Shown in pieces: positions 1-10,472 of a stretch of 44,365 nucleotides of DNA. Source of the stretch: Scleroderma bovista (taxonomy: Eukaryota > Basidiomycota > Agaricomycetes > Boletales > Sclerodermataceae); assembly GCA_037178675.1 (NCBI GenBank), contig JAYMGJ010000640.1, positions 1-44,365 on the forward strand, given 5' to 3'. The translations under genes were made by a program, and so were the position numbers. The notes under the pieces were generated by a model. That model was not told the DNA's origin. It did no database searches and worked only from the letters and a program-made list of their open reading frames with translations. Position 1 is the stretch's first letter; the number at the start of each line of letters is the position of its first letter.

Positions 1-690
1 TTACCATAGTCCCTCAGTAGCTTGCCAGCATGCTGAGGGTGAGTACTATCTACTAACCACCACATACTATACTGATACCTTGTAGTTACACTACAGGTAC
101 ATACTGAGGTTACACTACAGCTCTCCTTCTCCCTTCTTTCAGGCTAGACCTCCCCTGTGCAGACCACCACCTTTCTATATTGTGGGGTGTTAGTAACCTG
201 TTGGCAGCATTTATTGGCCAGGATAGGCTTTGTGTTGTGTGATACAGCAAGTTTTGTCAATCTCCACATTTTGTGGAGTATTTTCCCATGCCTTCCATAT
301 GTTTTGATAACAAACAATACACTACAAACACTACACAACATATCCTAATCAATACTACACATTTTTGGGAATCAACAGTAGTGAATAAACACTAGACAAC
401 ACTAATTAATATTCCGCATTTTTGGTAATCAACACTACAATACCAATAGTACACAACATTAGCTAATCAGGGGTCAAATTTTGGAAGATAAATATTGGAC
501 CATATATAGATAGGAGCTATTTGTACATGTTTGTATGTATTATTTTTATGCTTTGTTGTCTTACTAAAAGTTGTAGCCACTGATTATACAAATCCAGTAG
601 TGGTCTTACCTAAGCAATTGGTGAAGATTTACTAGTGTTATGATGAAAACAAATAACTGTGATGCAAAAAGTCTTTTGCTAGACTACATC
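1..690. other. AT-rich stretch without a recognisable gene
   Basis: No convincing reading frame, splice pattern or known motif was found. Bases 320-470 hold a loose repetition of ACTACACA and AATCAACACTAC-like words, suggesting old simple-sequence or transposon-derived DNA. The short overlapping frames on both strands have no recognisable content. Confidence 0.5.
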
Positions 691-707
691 TAACCTTGGA
701 TTGGGGA

Positions 708-848
708 TTCTCCATTCCTTCCTTGAGGAGTCTTGGCAGCATCATGGGAATTCTCCACACTGTCATGGACATTCTCCACACCATATGGGGATTCTCCACA
801 CCACCATGGAGATTTTCCATACCACCTTGCAAATTCTTCATTAACTCA
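708..848 (-). repeat. About 21 bp minisatellite, inverted relative to the next array
   Basis: The word TTCTCCACACC or a close variant recurs at 708, 751, 772, 792, 813 and 834, so the last five copies are spaced 20-21 bp. Read on the minus strand the monomer is GGAGAATCCCCATATGGTGT. This matches half of the unit of the array that starts at 849 (GGAGAAAGTCCCATATGCAC), so the two arrays are the same repeat family in opposite orientation, meeting near base 848. Confidence 0.7.
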
Positions 849-1262
849 GAGGAAGTCCCATTTGTGCTCAGAAAAGTTTCTATTGAGTGTGGAGAAAGTT
901 CCTTTTGCACTTCAAAATGGTCCTATTATGCCTGAAAAAAAGTCTTATTTGCACACAGAAAAAGGCCCACTTAACCCAAGAGAAAGTCCTATTGATGCTC
1001 AGAAAATGGCTCAATTACTCTGGAGAATGCCTCTATTTGCACACAAAGAAAGACCTATTTAACCCAGGAGAAAGTCCCATTTATACCCACAGAAAGGCCA
1101 ATTTAGCCTGGAGAAAGTCCCATTTACATCCAGAGAAAGGCCTGTTTAGCCTGAAGAAAGTCCCATATGCACCCAAAGTAAGGCCCATTTAATCCTGGAG
1201 AAAGTCCCATATGCACTCAAAGAAAGGCTATTTAGCCCTGGAGAAGTCCAATTTGGACCCCA
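849..1262 (+). repeat. 43 bp minisatellite, nine copies plus a partial one
   Basis: Units start with GAGAAAGTCC or a variant at 849, 892, 935, 980, 1023, 1068, 1111, 1154, 1198 and 1241, so the period is 43-45 bp. Each unit is itself a dimer of two halves of about 21 bp: one half reads AGAAAGTCCCATTT and the other AGAAAGGCCCATTT. Copies are diverged, so the array is old. Frames open across it in several phases are a by-product of the repeat and not evidence of coding. Confidence 0.85.
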
Positions 1263-1590
1263 GCCACCAGCTAAATAATTAAATAAATATAATAATTATG
1301 GATAAATACATTTCTCCAATGATGTAAAATAGGGCTATGGAGAATCTCCAAGCATAATGCTGGAGAATTATAATAGGGCTCTGGAGAATCTCATAGGTAG
1401 ATACATCTGTAGAAATATACAAACCTAATAGGTCCTAAATGGGGGTTGACTGAAGTGTCTCATTGACTATGTCAATGTGGTTATTGCCTAGGCAGTTGGG
1501 GACAGTCATAATTGCCATGTAGATAATGGCTATATTTACATGTGTATATACTAAACCTTCTGCTGCTTTACATAGCCTAACCATGCTGGA
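1263..1590. other. Spacer with scattered minisatellite-like words
   Basis: There is no gene. GGAGAAT words at 1338, 1363 and 1383 echo the neighbouring minisatellite monomer, so this may be a decayed edge of the array. Confidence 0.4.
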
Positions 1591-1596
1591 ACTCTT

Positions 1597-1806
1597 GTGC
1601 AGTATGGTTGGAATGCAGGGCCCTACCATGCACATGTTTTTGGACTTGTTAGAAATATCAAGAAAACATTAACTGGTGAGGACTGTGAGGAATATGACAG
1701 GCAAATTTTGGGTGTCTTTGCTTTATCATGGAACCTTCTTACTGCTGCATTACCTAAAGAAGTCATTGAACCAACATATGCTGCCATTGCTGTAGCCAAA
1801 CTGTAA
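1597..1806 (+). pseudogene. Fragment of an uncharacterised basidiomycete protein
   Basis: A 69-codon frame with plausible protein composition (WNAGPYHAHV near the start, GVFALSWNLL in the middle) ends in TAA. A possible splice acceptor (TTGTGCAG) lies directly upstream at about 1594-1601, so this may be a last exon whose earlier exons are lost. The pattern of a histidine-rich start and a tryptophan-bearing helix recalls uncharacterised proteins repeated in Agaricomycete genomes, but I cannot assign a function. It may also be a chance frame. Confidence 0.35.
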
Positions 1807-2342
1807 AGGGAGTAATCTCCCTTTACTGTTGACCACTAGGTGGTCTATCTTAGTATAGTAGCGCTTCTGCTTATATAAGCAGAAGCACCCATATATATAG
1901 CACTGGCACTTGTTACATAAGCTAACTACCTTTTAACTACTCTACTATTGTACCATCACCTACCCTCAATATAACACAGGTCATGTTCATTGAGGGTGTG
2001 ACCATCAGTCATCAGAGCCAGCAACCACTTACATTTTTTGAACAACCTGGATATGAGTGTTGTAGGTACTAGTGCAGCTACACACAGGATGACCTTGAGG
2101 AGTGCCACAAGGTCTAATGAGCCCAAAAGGGCTTGCAAAATTTTCCTATGGCAACTAAGTGCCCAACACTGCTGATGGCAGTTGCAAGGCAAGTTCACCT
2201 TGAGGAAGTAAACAGAGCCCTTGCTTGTGAGGAGACCAGTGGTCTCGACACCATCTATGAGAGGCCTGAGCCAAGGTCAACGACCTTATAGAGTGCTACA
2301 GGGACAGGAAGTCCTCTGACCAGTCTGCCAGCGAGCACACCA
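1807..2342. other. Intergenic, nothing recognised
   Basis: Contains a short perfect palindromic word (TGCTTATATAAGCA, about 1868-1881) just downstream of the small coding fragment. No gene, transposon end or tandem repeat was identified. Confidence 0.4.
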
Positions 2343-2768
2343 GTGACAGGGTTTAGTCTGCCAGTGAACACCCCAGTGATGGGAGGGTGGGAGACATGGC
2401 TCCACAAGCTCCATCATGCCTTCTACTTCACCTCTCCATTCTCCCAAGGATCATACTCTCCATGTTATAGTGAGGTGCAGGAATCCATGCGAGAGTTGAT
2501 AGGGATGCTTGCTGAGGACTGGAGAAACACACCCCATGAGGAAAGGGACTACAACCATGGGTTGATCCCAGAAGGAGACCAGGTGGCTATGTTCGACAGC
2601 CTCTGGGTAGCACTCCTAACAGACCCTTGCAATGAGAACACATCACACAAGGATGTATTCTCAAATAACCTGGCACTGAGATTCACTGTCAAGAGTGAAA
2701 TTGATGATGACGAGGAGCAGGTCCACTCCTCCATCTTCAACACTCCCACTTGCAGGACGAGTGGGTGA
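2343..2768 (+). CDS. Hypothetical protein, 141 codons, possibly a relic
   Basis: An open frame starting MTGFSLPVNT and ending at TGA. The middle part (WETWLHKLHHAFYF, then ELIGMLAEDW) looks like real protein, with an acidic stretch EIDDDEEQ near the end. No family was recognised. A repeat-like duplication just upstream (CCAGTGACAGGG and CCAGTGATGGGA after GAACACC or GAGCACA) overlaps the start, so the true N-terminus is uncertain. It could be a leftover of a transposon ORF, since the LTR-like repeat begins about 300 bp downstream. Confidence 0.3.
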   Translation: MTGFSLPVNTPVMGGWETWLHKLHHAFYFTSPFSQGSYSPCYSEVQESMRELIGMLAEDWRNTPHEERDYNHGLIPEGDQVAMFDSLWVALLTDPCNENTSHKDVFSNNLALRFTVKSEIDDDEEQVHSSIFNTPTCRTSG

Positions 2769-2950
2769 TGAGTGACATTAAACACTTAGCAGACAGAAAA
2801 TGACAGGGCATCGAGAGATGTCCAATTGCGAGACATCCCACCCCACTTAGTGCAGCATGAAGGTCGTGAAAAAGTGAGGGAAGTCCCTCAATATGAGTAA
2901 GGCTTGGTTGGCCAAAGGGACTAGAACCTTCTGCCTCTGCCACCCCTGGG

Positions 2951-2995
2951 GGGAGGACCAGGAGGGGGAGGACCAGGAGGGGGAGGACCAGGAGA
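2951..2995 (+). repeat. 15 bp tandem repeat, three copies
   Basis: GGGGAGGACCAGGAG is repeated three times. In the small frame 2893-3132 it encodes GEDQE three times in a row. The frame itself is not convincing as a gene. Confidence 0.7.
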
Positions 2996-3062
2996 AGAAA
3001 GGGGAAGCAACTCCTCAGATGATGACAACAATGACAGAAGACATCATCACAAGTGCAGAGAA

Positions 3063-5165
3063 GTGCAGTGAGTCAAAGTGTGGGTTTAGGTCGAAACAAC
3101 AACCCAAACACAACATCAACAAAGGACTATGAAAAAGTGCGAGTTGTGGTTTATCTCTGCAGGGTTCAGAGAGGATGTGCTGAGGAGGGGGGAAGGGGAT
3201 CTACACCAACAGGGTGATGCAGACGATGATGCAGGATACTCCTGGGGTGCAGGAGTAATAGAAAACGAAGAGGATAGGGGTCTGGACTCTTCCTAAAGCC
3301 TAGGAAGTGTCAAAGCGGGGATTGAGTTGACTAAGACTGAAGTAGCGATACTACACCTAGAGATTGGTGCAGCAAGGGGACAAGGGGGCTCCTGACGTCG
3401 AGAAGCAATGGAAGATGAAAGATTGACAAGCTAGACTCCGCTTGAGCCTAGGAAAAGACTTGGACTTGAATAGATTGAATAAGACTTGAATATCAGAGCC
3501 TTTAGACCTTCACTGAAGCCTACAAGACTCAAAGAACTGAGGGGATACTGATTGAGAGGGACTGAGAGAGGGATAATTTCGTGCTATTGGGCGCTCTGAT
3601 CACTGGGCTGAGCCCAGGGGTTTAAATACATGGGGGGGCACAGCATTAAAGTACAAAAAGAGAAGGGAGTAAGCAGAATTTGTCAAGGATTGGTAAGGGA
3701 TTGGTAAGAGCTTTGTAAGGGGTTTGTAAGCGATCAGTAAGCAAGGGATAAGCAGGAATGAGTAAGCATAGGAAGCATGAATAAGCTGCTGAGTAAAGGA
3801 ATGAGTAAGCTGCATGACAAGATTGATTGGTAAGGGAGTGAGTCATCAGCTGAGTAATATACCAAAAATGCGAAAGGGATAGAGTAATACTGATGACAAG
3901 AGAGCATCAGTAAGCAAGGGATGAGTCACTGCACAGCAGAAGGGAGTCATTGATGCACAGCCTAAGAAGTTTGATGGAAGGCTGTGTACCATCAGGAAGC
4001 TTGATGGGACAACAATGGGGAAGATCTGGGATTAATAGGGGGATTGATCCGAGACAGAACAGCCACAAGAAGGGTACCAGGGGTCAAGAGGTCTTTGGGG
4101 GGTCAGCATACACTAAGGTGTAATGCATGTGTTCTAGCGCTGCTGTAGCGCAACCATGGGCTCCCTTGACGAGCTCTCTTCTGGGAAAGAACAAGAGAGG
4201 GTTCTTCTTCCTAATAGCACTCTAAAGTGGGGGTATAACTGTCATGGTGCTGGGGGACGTCGTCTGAAAGCAGGGAAGCGGATAGAGTATTGAATTCAAC
4301 ACATCCGGGAAAGTGAGACAAACGACAGAGGAAGATGGACATGGCAAGTATCTGGGAGGAAGGGACCATAGGCTGAGGGCTCAGGGGACACAGAGATGAC
4401 CAGAGAAGACTTCTCAAGCTTGACAATAGACCTAAGGTGACCAAAGTACATCCTTAATGCAGGACTGACGAGGAGAATGCGCTGACCAAGAACGAGAGGG
4501 ACTGAGGGAGCAGGCTGGGAAGATATGTGCCAGGCAGTGCACGGGAACTCAGGGAGAGGCTGTCCTAAGAGCAGGACATAGTGGAGATCTGCAGCAATAG
4601 CAGAGAAATGATCCAGAGAAAATACGGACTCCATAGTGAGCGATGAGATGAGTGGCTGGATTGCAGGGGGAATATCTCCATGGGAAATGAACGGATTTAC
4701 ATTGGAACTTGACAGGCAGATAGACCACACTCTAGGCTCTCTGACGGTATAGTTACATGCCTGATAGCTTCAGAAATGGTGGAGCTATTCAAAATATCGG
4801 AATGCTGGCACTGGGTGTCTAAAATTGACATTTTGGCACTAAAAATGTTTCTTCTCTTCTTTCCTTCGTTTCTCCTTCAATTCTTCAGCTTCTTCGCTCA
4901 TTCTAGTATGGGAGTTGGACTGCTATAGCTTGCATTCCTTTCTCATACCATAATAGACGTTATTCCTTCAGTTCTTCTGCTTCTTGGCAATTCTTGTGCG
5001 AGTGATGACTGTCAGTGTTGGCAATCACCTCTTGCATCAGGATAGTCTTCTTGTGTGATAGATGGCTATGATAAGGGTTTATCGTGCTTATCCTTCACAT
5101 AAGGATCATTCAATATAGACGTTATCTTCCATGTTCACTGTACCAAACCTGTTTGGTGCATGACA
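3063..5165 (-). mobile_element. LTR-like dispersed repeat, copy 1
   Basis: On the minus strand it begins TGTCATGCACCAAAC at 5165. By eye it can be aligned along nearly its whole length with the plus-strand copy at 19241-21534, which begins TGTCACGCACCAAAG. Shared blocks include the frame at 4296-4730, a region rich in ATTGGTAAG words (about 3660-3850, + strand), a TATA-like TATTTAAA near 3620-3630, and a pyrimidine-rich end. This order of promoter-like then terminator-like signals resembles a long solo LTR, although 2.1 kb is long for an LTR and no target-site duplication was found. The lower boundary near 3063 is approximate. Confidence 0.5.
4296..4730 (-). CDS. Conserved frame inside the LTR-like repeat (copy 1)
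   Basis: A 144-codon frame whose first 80 or so residues closely match the frame at 19750-20229 in the inverted copy (shared words SICLSSS, FSAIAADL, YVLLLGQPLPE). After about residue 80 the two copies diverge through frameshifts. Conservation could reflect protein coding or simply the shared repeat DNA. No family was recognised. It is low-complexity and serine/leucine-rich. Confidence 0.3.
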   Translation of the reverse strand: MWSICLSSSNVNPFISHGDIPPAIQPLISSLTMESVFSLDHFSAIAADLHYVLLLGQPLPEFPCTAWHISSQPAPSVPLVLGQRILLVSPALRMYFGHLRSIVKLEKSSLVISVSPEPSAYGPFLPDTCHVHLPLSFVSLSRMC

Positions 5166-5327
5166 GCGCGCTCAGCATGAACTCCAAATCGCTCTAAGCG
5201 ATTTAATCAACCAAGCTATACAGCTCAGAATCAAGGACTGACCCCTGGAATGAGTGGCTATACAGACACTCTGCTTGACCAATACAGACAGCACATATAT
5301 GGAGCTGTCAGCTGACCTGGCAATCTA

Positions 5328-6204
5328 GTGGGTCCAGACGTGAAATCGATGAAGATAACCCAGCCCAAGGCATACAAGGGCCAGGACAACATCAACATAT
5401 TCAATGAATGGGTGAACCAGGTTTTATGCTGGTTCAGGATTTATAAAGTGATAGGCACCACCTGTGACAGAGACATGGTCACATACACAGGTGCCTGTCT
5501 GGAAGACTTAGCAGGCCAATGGTTTGATCAGGAAGTCAAAGGCCTGGATTGCATGATCCGCTATTGGACTTTCAAGGACCTCATCTGCACACTCTTCATG
5601 TGATTTATTCATGAAGCCTCTGCACAGAATGTGGCTGAAAAGTATGATAAGATGAGGTATTCCTCTGAGCGAGAGGCCCTCATGTTCTACAATGACATGA
5701 GGTGTCATGCAGCCAGGATGGTCCAGCTGCCAGATAATTACTCAATGAGAAGAAAGTTCATCAACAGGCTCCCATTGTCATTGGCAGAAGGAGTTGTGAA
5801 AGTGCACAGAATATCTGCAGAACACTCAGCCATAGATCAAATCCTGGTCAAGGTTCAGAAGATGGAGAGTGTGCTGAAGATGATCAGCAATCACTCTCGA
5901 ACTCAAGTGGTGAAGAGTTCATTTAGAGGGGCCAGCACAGGTGTTCCTGCAAAGGAGAAGTCGAGTTCTGAGAACTCTGGCAATGGGCACAAATATTTCT
6001 GCAGGGGAAATGTGTTGTATAAGAAAGTGCTGTCCAATGCGAGACAGCAGCGAACAGATGGCCAGTGGCCTGAAACAAGGGATGCCAGTTGAGGCACCTA
6101 CAATAGAGAAGGTGGAGCCTCAGGGAAAGTGAGAGGGACACTCTTGCAGAAGGATGTAGGATGTTTCAACTGTGGCGAAGTGGGACACTTTGCAGACCGC
6201 TGCT
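5328..6204 (+). pseudogene. gag: Ty3/gypsy gag relic with zinc knuckle
   Basis: The frame starts MGPDVKSMKITQPKAYKG and follows the gag pattern of basidiomycete gypsy elements: a YKGQDNINIFNEWVNQ segment, LEDLAGQWF, then after a stop FIHEASAQNVAEKYDKMRYS. The stop TGA at 5601-5603 falls where the Retrotrans_gag family normally has arginine before the Phe-Ile-His, so CGA to TGA is likely. A second stop lies at 6090. A CCHC zinc knuckle (CFNCGEVGHFADRC) is encoded at 6162-6203 in a shifted frame. Gag packages element RNA into virus-like particles in the cytoplasm. No pol of this element is found nearby; a gag-tail-like frame resumes at 7413. Confidence 0.75.
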
Positions 6205-6229
6205 GTCAGGATTGGTTCTCCCCAATGAT

Positions 6230-7410
6230 CTTACTAGGAGGTCCAGAGTTGCAGGGGACTAATGAGGAGGTAAGTCCAGACACTAGTAGATGCTAGTTAG
6301 TGTGGAGAGTCAAGTCCAGGTCATACGAACAAAGTCTGGGCACTAGGGGAGCACAGAGAGTAAGTTCGGGTTGTGTGGAGTAAGTCCAGATTGTGGGAAA
6401 GTAGTCCAGAGTTGAGCACAGCTTGTCCAGAGCAAAGGACATCCTAGAGGTGGGATAAACCCTAAGGGGTCTAGCATCAAGTCCAGGACAAAGGTGGCTT
6501 TTGCCCTTGTGCGAGTAGGAGACTTGCTAGGATCAGCCATAGGACCAAGGGGATGAGATAGGACAGAGGCCAGAGTTGGCTGGAGTTCAGGAGAACAAGA
6601 TGGGATTAGGAGAGCATGGGGTAGTACAGAGGTGAGGAGTATCTTAGTCGAGATTTGATCTAAGGGCTACTAGGTTGGAGTTTGGTAGTTTATATAGTAA
6701 TGAGAACTAAGGTGAGTATATATGGTGACAAGTAAACACCTTAGTTGGGACAAGGGATAGAGTGGAAACAAACAGGAAAATAAACCAGAGGTAGGAAAAT
6801 AATCTGGAGTGGAAGCAGAAATGGGGAACTAGTATTACAGGGATGATGAAGGAAAAGCAGGGACAAGTAGGTAAGTGGAATTAGGTTGGAATAGGACAAG
6901 TAAGGGTTGAAGGTGGACTTAACTAATGCTAAGTCCAGAGCGATGTCCAGGACCAAAGAAAGTAGGATCAGAGGAAGTGCAAGAGTGGAGGGAGTGTGCA
7001 GGTGGAGGAAGGGTGGAGTAGCTGGAGGAAGGTCCAGAGTTGGACATGGAAATGTCCAAGACCATTGGTGGACCTGACAGAGGGAGTGGAGCAGCACAGG
7101 AGCAGATCTGACCCAGAGTTGGATGTACCATCCAGAGTTGGGCTACATTGCAGACAAGACCAAGGGAGTGACTGGACTGAAACCAGAGTAGCAACTAGTG
7201 ATAGGTACAGGTTCGACATGGCAGAGTTAGACCGCAGATCTGTCTAGAGAAAGACAGGGGTTAGTCCTGAGGTGGAGATGGACATAATGACCAGAGTTGA
7301 GCTGGAGTGCAGCTATGGGGCTGGAGATGGCTGGACTAGATCTGGAGTAGCATCTATACCTAAGGAGAGTCAGGCAGACCAGGGTTAGATCAGAGTTCTG
7401 ACTGGGAAAA
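6230..7410. repeat. Insert rich in CCAGAGTTG words splitting the gag relic
   Basis: Variants of GTCCAGAGTTG or ACCAGAGTTG occur many times (for example near 6242, 6410, 7029, 7130, 7290). The segment sits between the gag zinc knuckle and a gag tail-like frame. A core around 6695-6760 (GGTGACAAGTAAACACC, then GGACAAGGGAT) recurs at about 8940-9000. Read on the minus strand this core is followed by a TATATAAAC box, so these may be two solo LTRs of one family. Open frames on both strands here are not protein-like. Confidence 0.5.
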
Positions 7411-7412
7411 GT

Positions 7413-7990
7413 ATGGATATGATAGCTGCCCCAAACTGAAGAAGCAGAACAAGGCCCGATTATTTGCAGTGGATGTACAGGAACCTGACATCGCTGAAGA
7501 CACTGGTGAGCAGGATAATACTGCTCATGGCATCATGGACAACCAAGGCCCATCACTGGGGAGTGATGAAGGAGACATCATCAACATATATGATAATGAC
7601 AGAGACAGTGATGGAGAACCCATTGTGTGTCTCAGGCGGATGTACACCCATGACTCCCATGATGAGGACATCATGTATTGCTCACCCATGACTGCACGAG
7701 ATGGAATGGATGTCTGCATTGAGCAGTATGAGGTTGACAGTGACAACAAGTTGGACTGTGAGGGGGCACAGAGTGTAGCCCCTGTACCTGCACCTGCGAA
7801 TGTTGAACCCTGCAAGGATGGCTACCATGAAGATAATATCAACAACCTACTGGAGGTCCCAGCCCCTGGGCAGGTGCATGAGCATGTAGATGCTCAAGCA
7901 AATGTAGCTGCCGATGAAGGAATTGGCAACTGGGGAGTAATAAACACAATGGAGAACATTGCAATGCCTGCCACTGACATGAACCCCTGA
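7413..7990 (+). pseudogene. Gag C-terminal region, probably of the same gypsy element
   Basis: Reading from 7413 the frame gives YDSCPKLKKQNKARLFAVD, which resembles the sequence that follows the last zinc-knuckle cysteine in fungal gypsy Gag proteins (CPKLKK). It then continues as an acidic 173-codon frame (7469-7990) to a TGA. The acidic, low-complexity tail with many Asp, Glu and Asn residues is typical of the linker between Gag and protease. Protease and RT are absent downstream, so this is a truncated element. Confidence 0.45.
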
Positions 7991-8004
7991 TGGGAGTGGG
8001 ATGA

Positions 8005-8268
8005 ATGATTTGGGTTCACCCACCATGGAAAATGCCTCACATGTTATTTATATCGGCAGTACAAGCATTTCCTAGTCAGAGTGCTCAGAGAGGATATGAT
8101 GAAGGATGGATGGCTCGTGAACACACAATCCCAGAGACAGGAGTGGTGTTCATGGGTCTCGTGCAAGAATGGCTTGAGGCTACCAGCAAACCTCTTGATC
8201 AACTGGAATCCATAGCACAGATATTCAAGTGTAGCCTGCTGGGTGACCTGCAGGCTGCAATAATCTAA
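8005..8268 (+). CDS. Hypothetical frame next to the hAT-like element
   Basis: An 87-codon frame (GVVFMGLVQEWLEATSKPLD in the second half) ending TAA. Coding-like content continues in another frame up to the hAT-like terminus at 8370 (HNLINHTLQVLSAL). It may be part of the older sequence into which the transposon inserted. No family was recognised. Confidence 0.25.
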   Translation: MIWVHPPWKMPHMLFISAVQAFPSQSAQRGYDEGWMAREHTIPETGVVFMGLVQEWLEATSKPLDQLESIAQIFKCSLLGDLQAAII

Positions 8269-8384
8269 TGGAGAACAAACTAAGTGCACAATCTAATCAA
8301 CCACACACTCCAGGTGCTGAGTGCCCTGAGGGACGGCACACAGGAACAACTGGAGGACACCACAGAGGACTAGGGGTGGTCAAG

Positions 8385-8552
8385 TTTGGTTCTGAACCTC
8401 AGTTCGAACCTGAACCGACTGAACCAAACCTATAGGTTCAGGTTCAGTCCAAGTTCAGTTCAGCCCCTATCCTGTAGGTTCAGGTTCAGGTTCAGGCACA
8501 CATCCTGAGTGCAGAACCAGTTCTGAACTGGTTCAAACCTCGAACCTGGGGA
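8385..8552. repeat. Left subterminal GGTTCA array
   Basis: GGTTCAGGTTCAG, its complement TGAACC, and near variants recur throughout, in both orientations. They begin directly inside the left terminal inverted repeat of the hAT-like element. Confidence 0.7.
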
Positions 8553-8639
8553 GTAATAGACAGGGACAAGATGCACAGGTTGCCTGGTAAATCTTTCTTC
8601 TTTTTATCCCATCAGTCCTTGTCTATCAATCTATATAGA

Positions 8640-9340
8640 TCACAAAATACTGTATATATACTATGAAGCACTGTCAAGTCTGGGTCTACTCTGGTAGGGG
8701 GTCCAGTCAAGTCTGGACAGAAATGGATGAAGGGGAAGAACAGAGGCTGGACAATGGTTTAGTCCAACCAGAGTTGAGACTGATTGGATTCAACAACAAG
8801 GGGGTCAAGTGTTGATCCCTTGCATAAGTTCTGGTCAGGTGGAGATGGAGATGGAGACAGACAGGAACTGGAGTCAAGACTAAGTTGATTTCAGACTGGA
8901 GAGTACAGGATATTCTACAGAGTACTTATACTAAGTAAGAACTAGGGTCAAGTACATATGGTGACAAGTAAACATCCTAATAGTGGACAAGGGATAACCA
9001 GAGAAGAGACTAGGTCAGGTCTGATGAAAAGAAAGTCAGGACTGGGTAAAATAAACCAGGTCCAGTGAAAATGATACAAGGCAGAGGATATAACAAGGAC
9101 ACAGCGAACTCACAACTAGGCAGGGTTGACAGGGGAGTGTGGTAAGGACTACATGGAGGCTAGACCAGGGGTCATACTTAACAGAAGTGTATCTGTGTGA
9201 CTGCAACCAGAGTAATGGTGAGTGACCAGAGTTGAGCTGGAGAGCTGTGATGCAACCAGAGTTACCAGATAAGATCCAGAGTTGAACATGGTCATAACAA
9301 GCACCTTATATACTCCCTGACACATTTTGGAACACCATGG
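8640..9340. repeat. Second copy of the CCAGAGTTG/GTGACAAGTAAACA repeat
   Basis: Shares with 6230-7410 the words CCAGAGTTGAG and the block ATATGGTGACAAGTAAACA followed by GGACAAGGGAT. Its placement inside the hAT-like element implies a later insertion into that element, or capture by it. Confidence 0.45.
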
Positions 9341-9399
9341 AATGCCTTTAAACACCTTGTATACACCTTGGATACAACCTGTGTACAACCTGTTTACAC

Positions 9400-9600
9400 C
9401 CTGTTTACAACCTGTTTACACCTTGGAACATCGTGTATAGCCTAGTCCCTTGCCTCATGTATGCCTTGTGGTAGCCATACCTGCACCCTTGATGTCATAG
9501 CACTGCCTACATACATGCTGTAGTCTCATGTATGCCTCATGTCTAGTGCATGCCCTGTAGTATATAGTCTGCTAAATGCAGCACCTAGAGGCTCCAAATC
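9400..9600 (+). repeat. LTR-like fragment resembling the gypsy 5' LTR
   Basis: The order CCCTTGATGTCAT, then GTAGTATATA, then GCAGCACCTAGAGGCTCC parallels 12750-12890 (CCCTTGATGTCAT, GTAGTATATA, CCAGCACCCAGAAGCTCC). This looks like the U3/R part of a related LTR with its TATA-like box. The similarity was judged by eye and the copies are clearly diverged. Confidence 0.4.
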
Positions 9601-9968
9601 AACCTGTACAACTCTTGTTCATCAACATGACTGGAGAAGATCAGTGTGCATGCAACCTTGATGGTACTCTCAAGGACCCTTCAGAGATCAACTGGTATGA
9701 ATCTGAAGGGGATGATCAGCCAATTGGTACAAGAACAACAAATTGGGCTGCAGGTAAGTTAATTGTACATTGTCCTCAGTCCATTGCTCACCAGTCACTC
9801 TTTTTGCTAGGATTGCAGCAGCAAAGCCTGCATGGCTCACTCCATCAGTCACACATTATACCTGCACAAAGTGGTGGTAAATATGCACAGAAACGCAAAC
9901 AAACTGACACTATCACAAGCAAAATGATGGTTAACAAACCCAGCCGACCCACCAAACGACCAGGATGA
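9576..9968 (+). pseudogene. Frame inside the hAT-like element, possible transposase N-terminus
   Basis: A 130-codon frame containing DGTLKDPSEINWYESEGDD, a pattern I associate loosely with N-terminal parts of fungal hAT transposases, followed by basic residues (KRKQTD, KPSRPTKRPG). An acidic exon-like stretch follows at about 10084-10190 after a possible intron ending TAACTAG at about 10069. No RNase H-like DDE core or BED finger could be read, so it is an N-terminal remnant at best. Confidence 0.35.
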
Positions 9969-10386
9969 TCTTCCTTATCATCAGATGTATCTGACAATAA
10001 TGTTGAACTCCCACCACCAAGTGAAGGTTAGATATGACACATTGTGCTGATTGTATGTGCTAACTAGATGTCATGAACTGAAGAGGGTACTACACCAGCT
10101 GAGACAACATTGGATACAAATGATGAAGATGCTGAAACTGGAGTAGAAGGAGATGCTGAAGCAGAGTATAATGAGATTCAACAGGAGTGAAGGTCTGATA
10201 CAAAGGTGTGTTATAATTTTGATCTATTCATAACTACTAATCTCAACCAAATTAAGCATCACAAGCATGCTCATTGTGGCCATGATCCATGCACTGAAGA
10301 TATGAACTATATTCACAAAAGAGACTCACCACTTGATGCCAGATGGCACAGCTGCCAATGGCCATTTTTTTACATCCATATGTATT

Positions 10387-10472
10387 TCAGGTTCAGGTTC
10401 AGTTCACCCCTGAAGTAGTAGGTTCGGGTTCAGGTTCAGGAAAAATAGGCTCTGAACTGAACTGAACTGAAC
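10387..10472. repeat. Right subterminal TTCAGG and TGAAC array
   Basis: TTCAGGTTCAGGTTCAG at the start, then TGAACTGAACTGAAC next to the right terminal inverted repeat. It mirrors the left array and supports a single element 8370-10486. Confidence 0.7.

Noticed and set aside
733..1192. Overlapping frames of about 80-109 codons as genes
   Set aside because: They run through the minisatellites in three phases, and their products are just translated repeats.
849..1262. CRISPR-like array
   Set aside because: Units are contiguous with no unique spacers, in a eukaryotic genome, and the copies are diverged.
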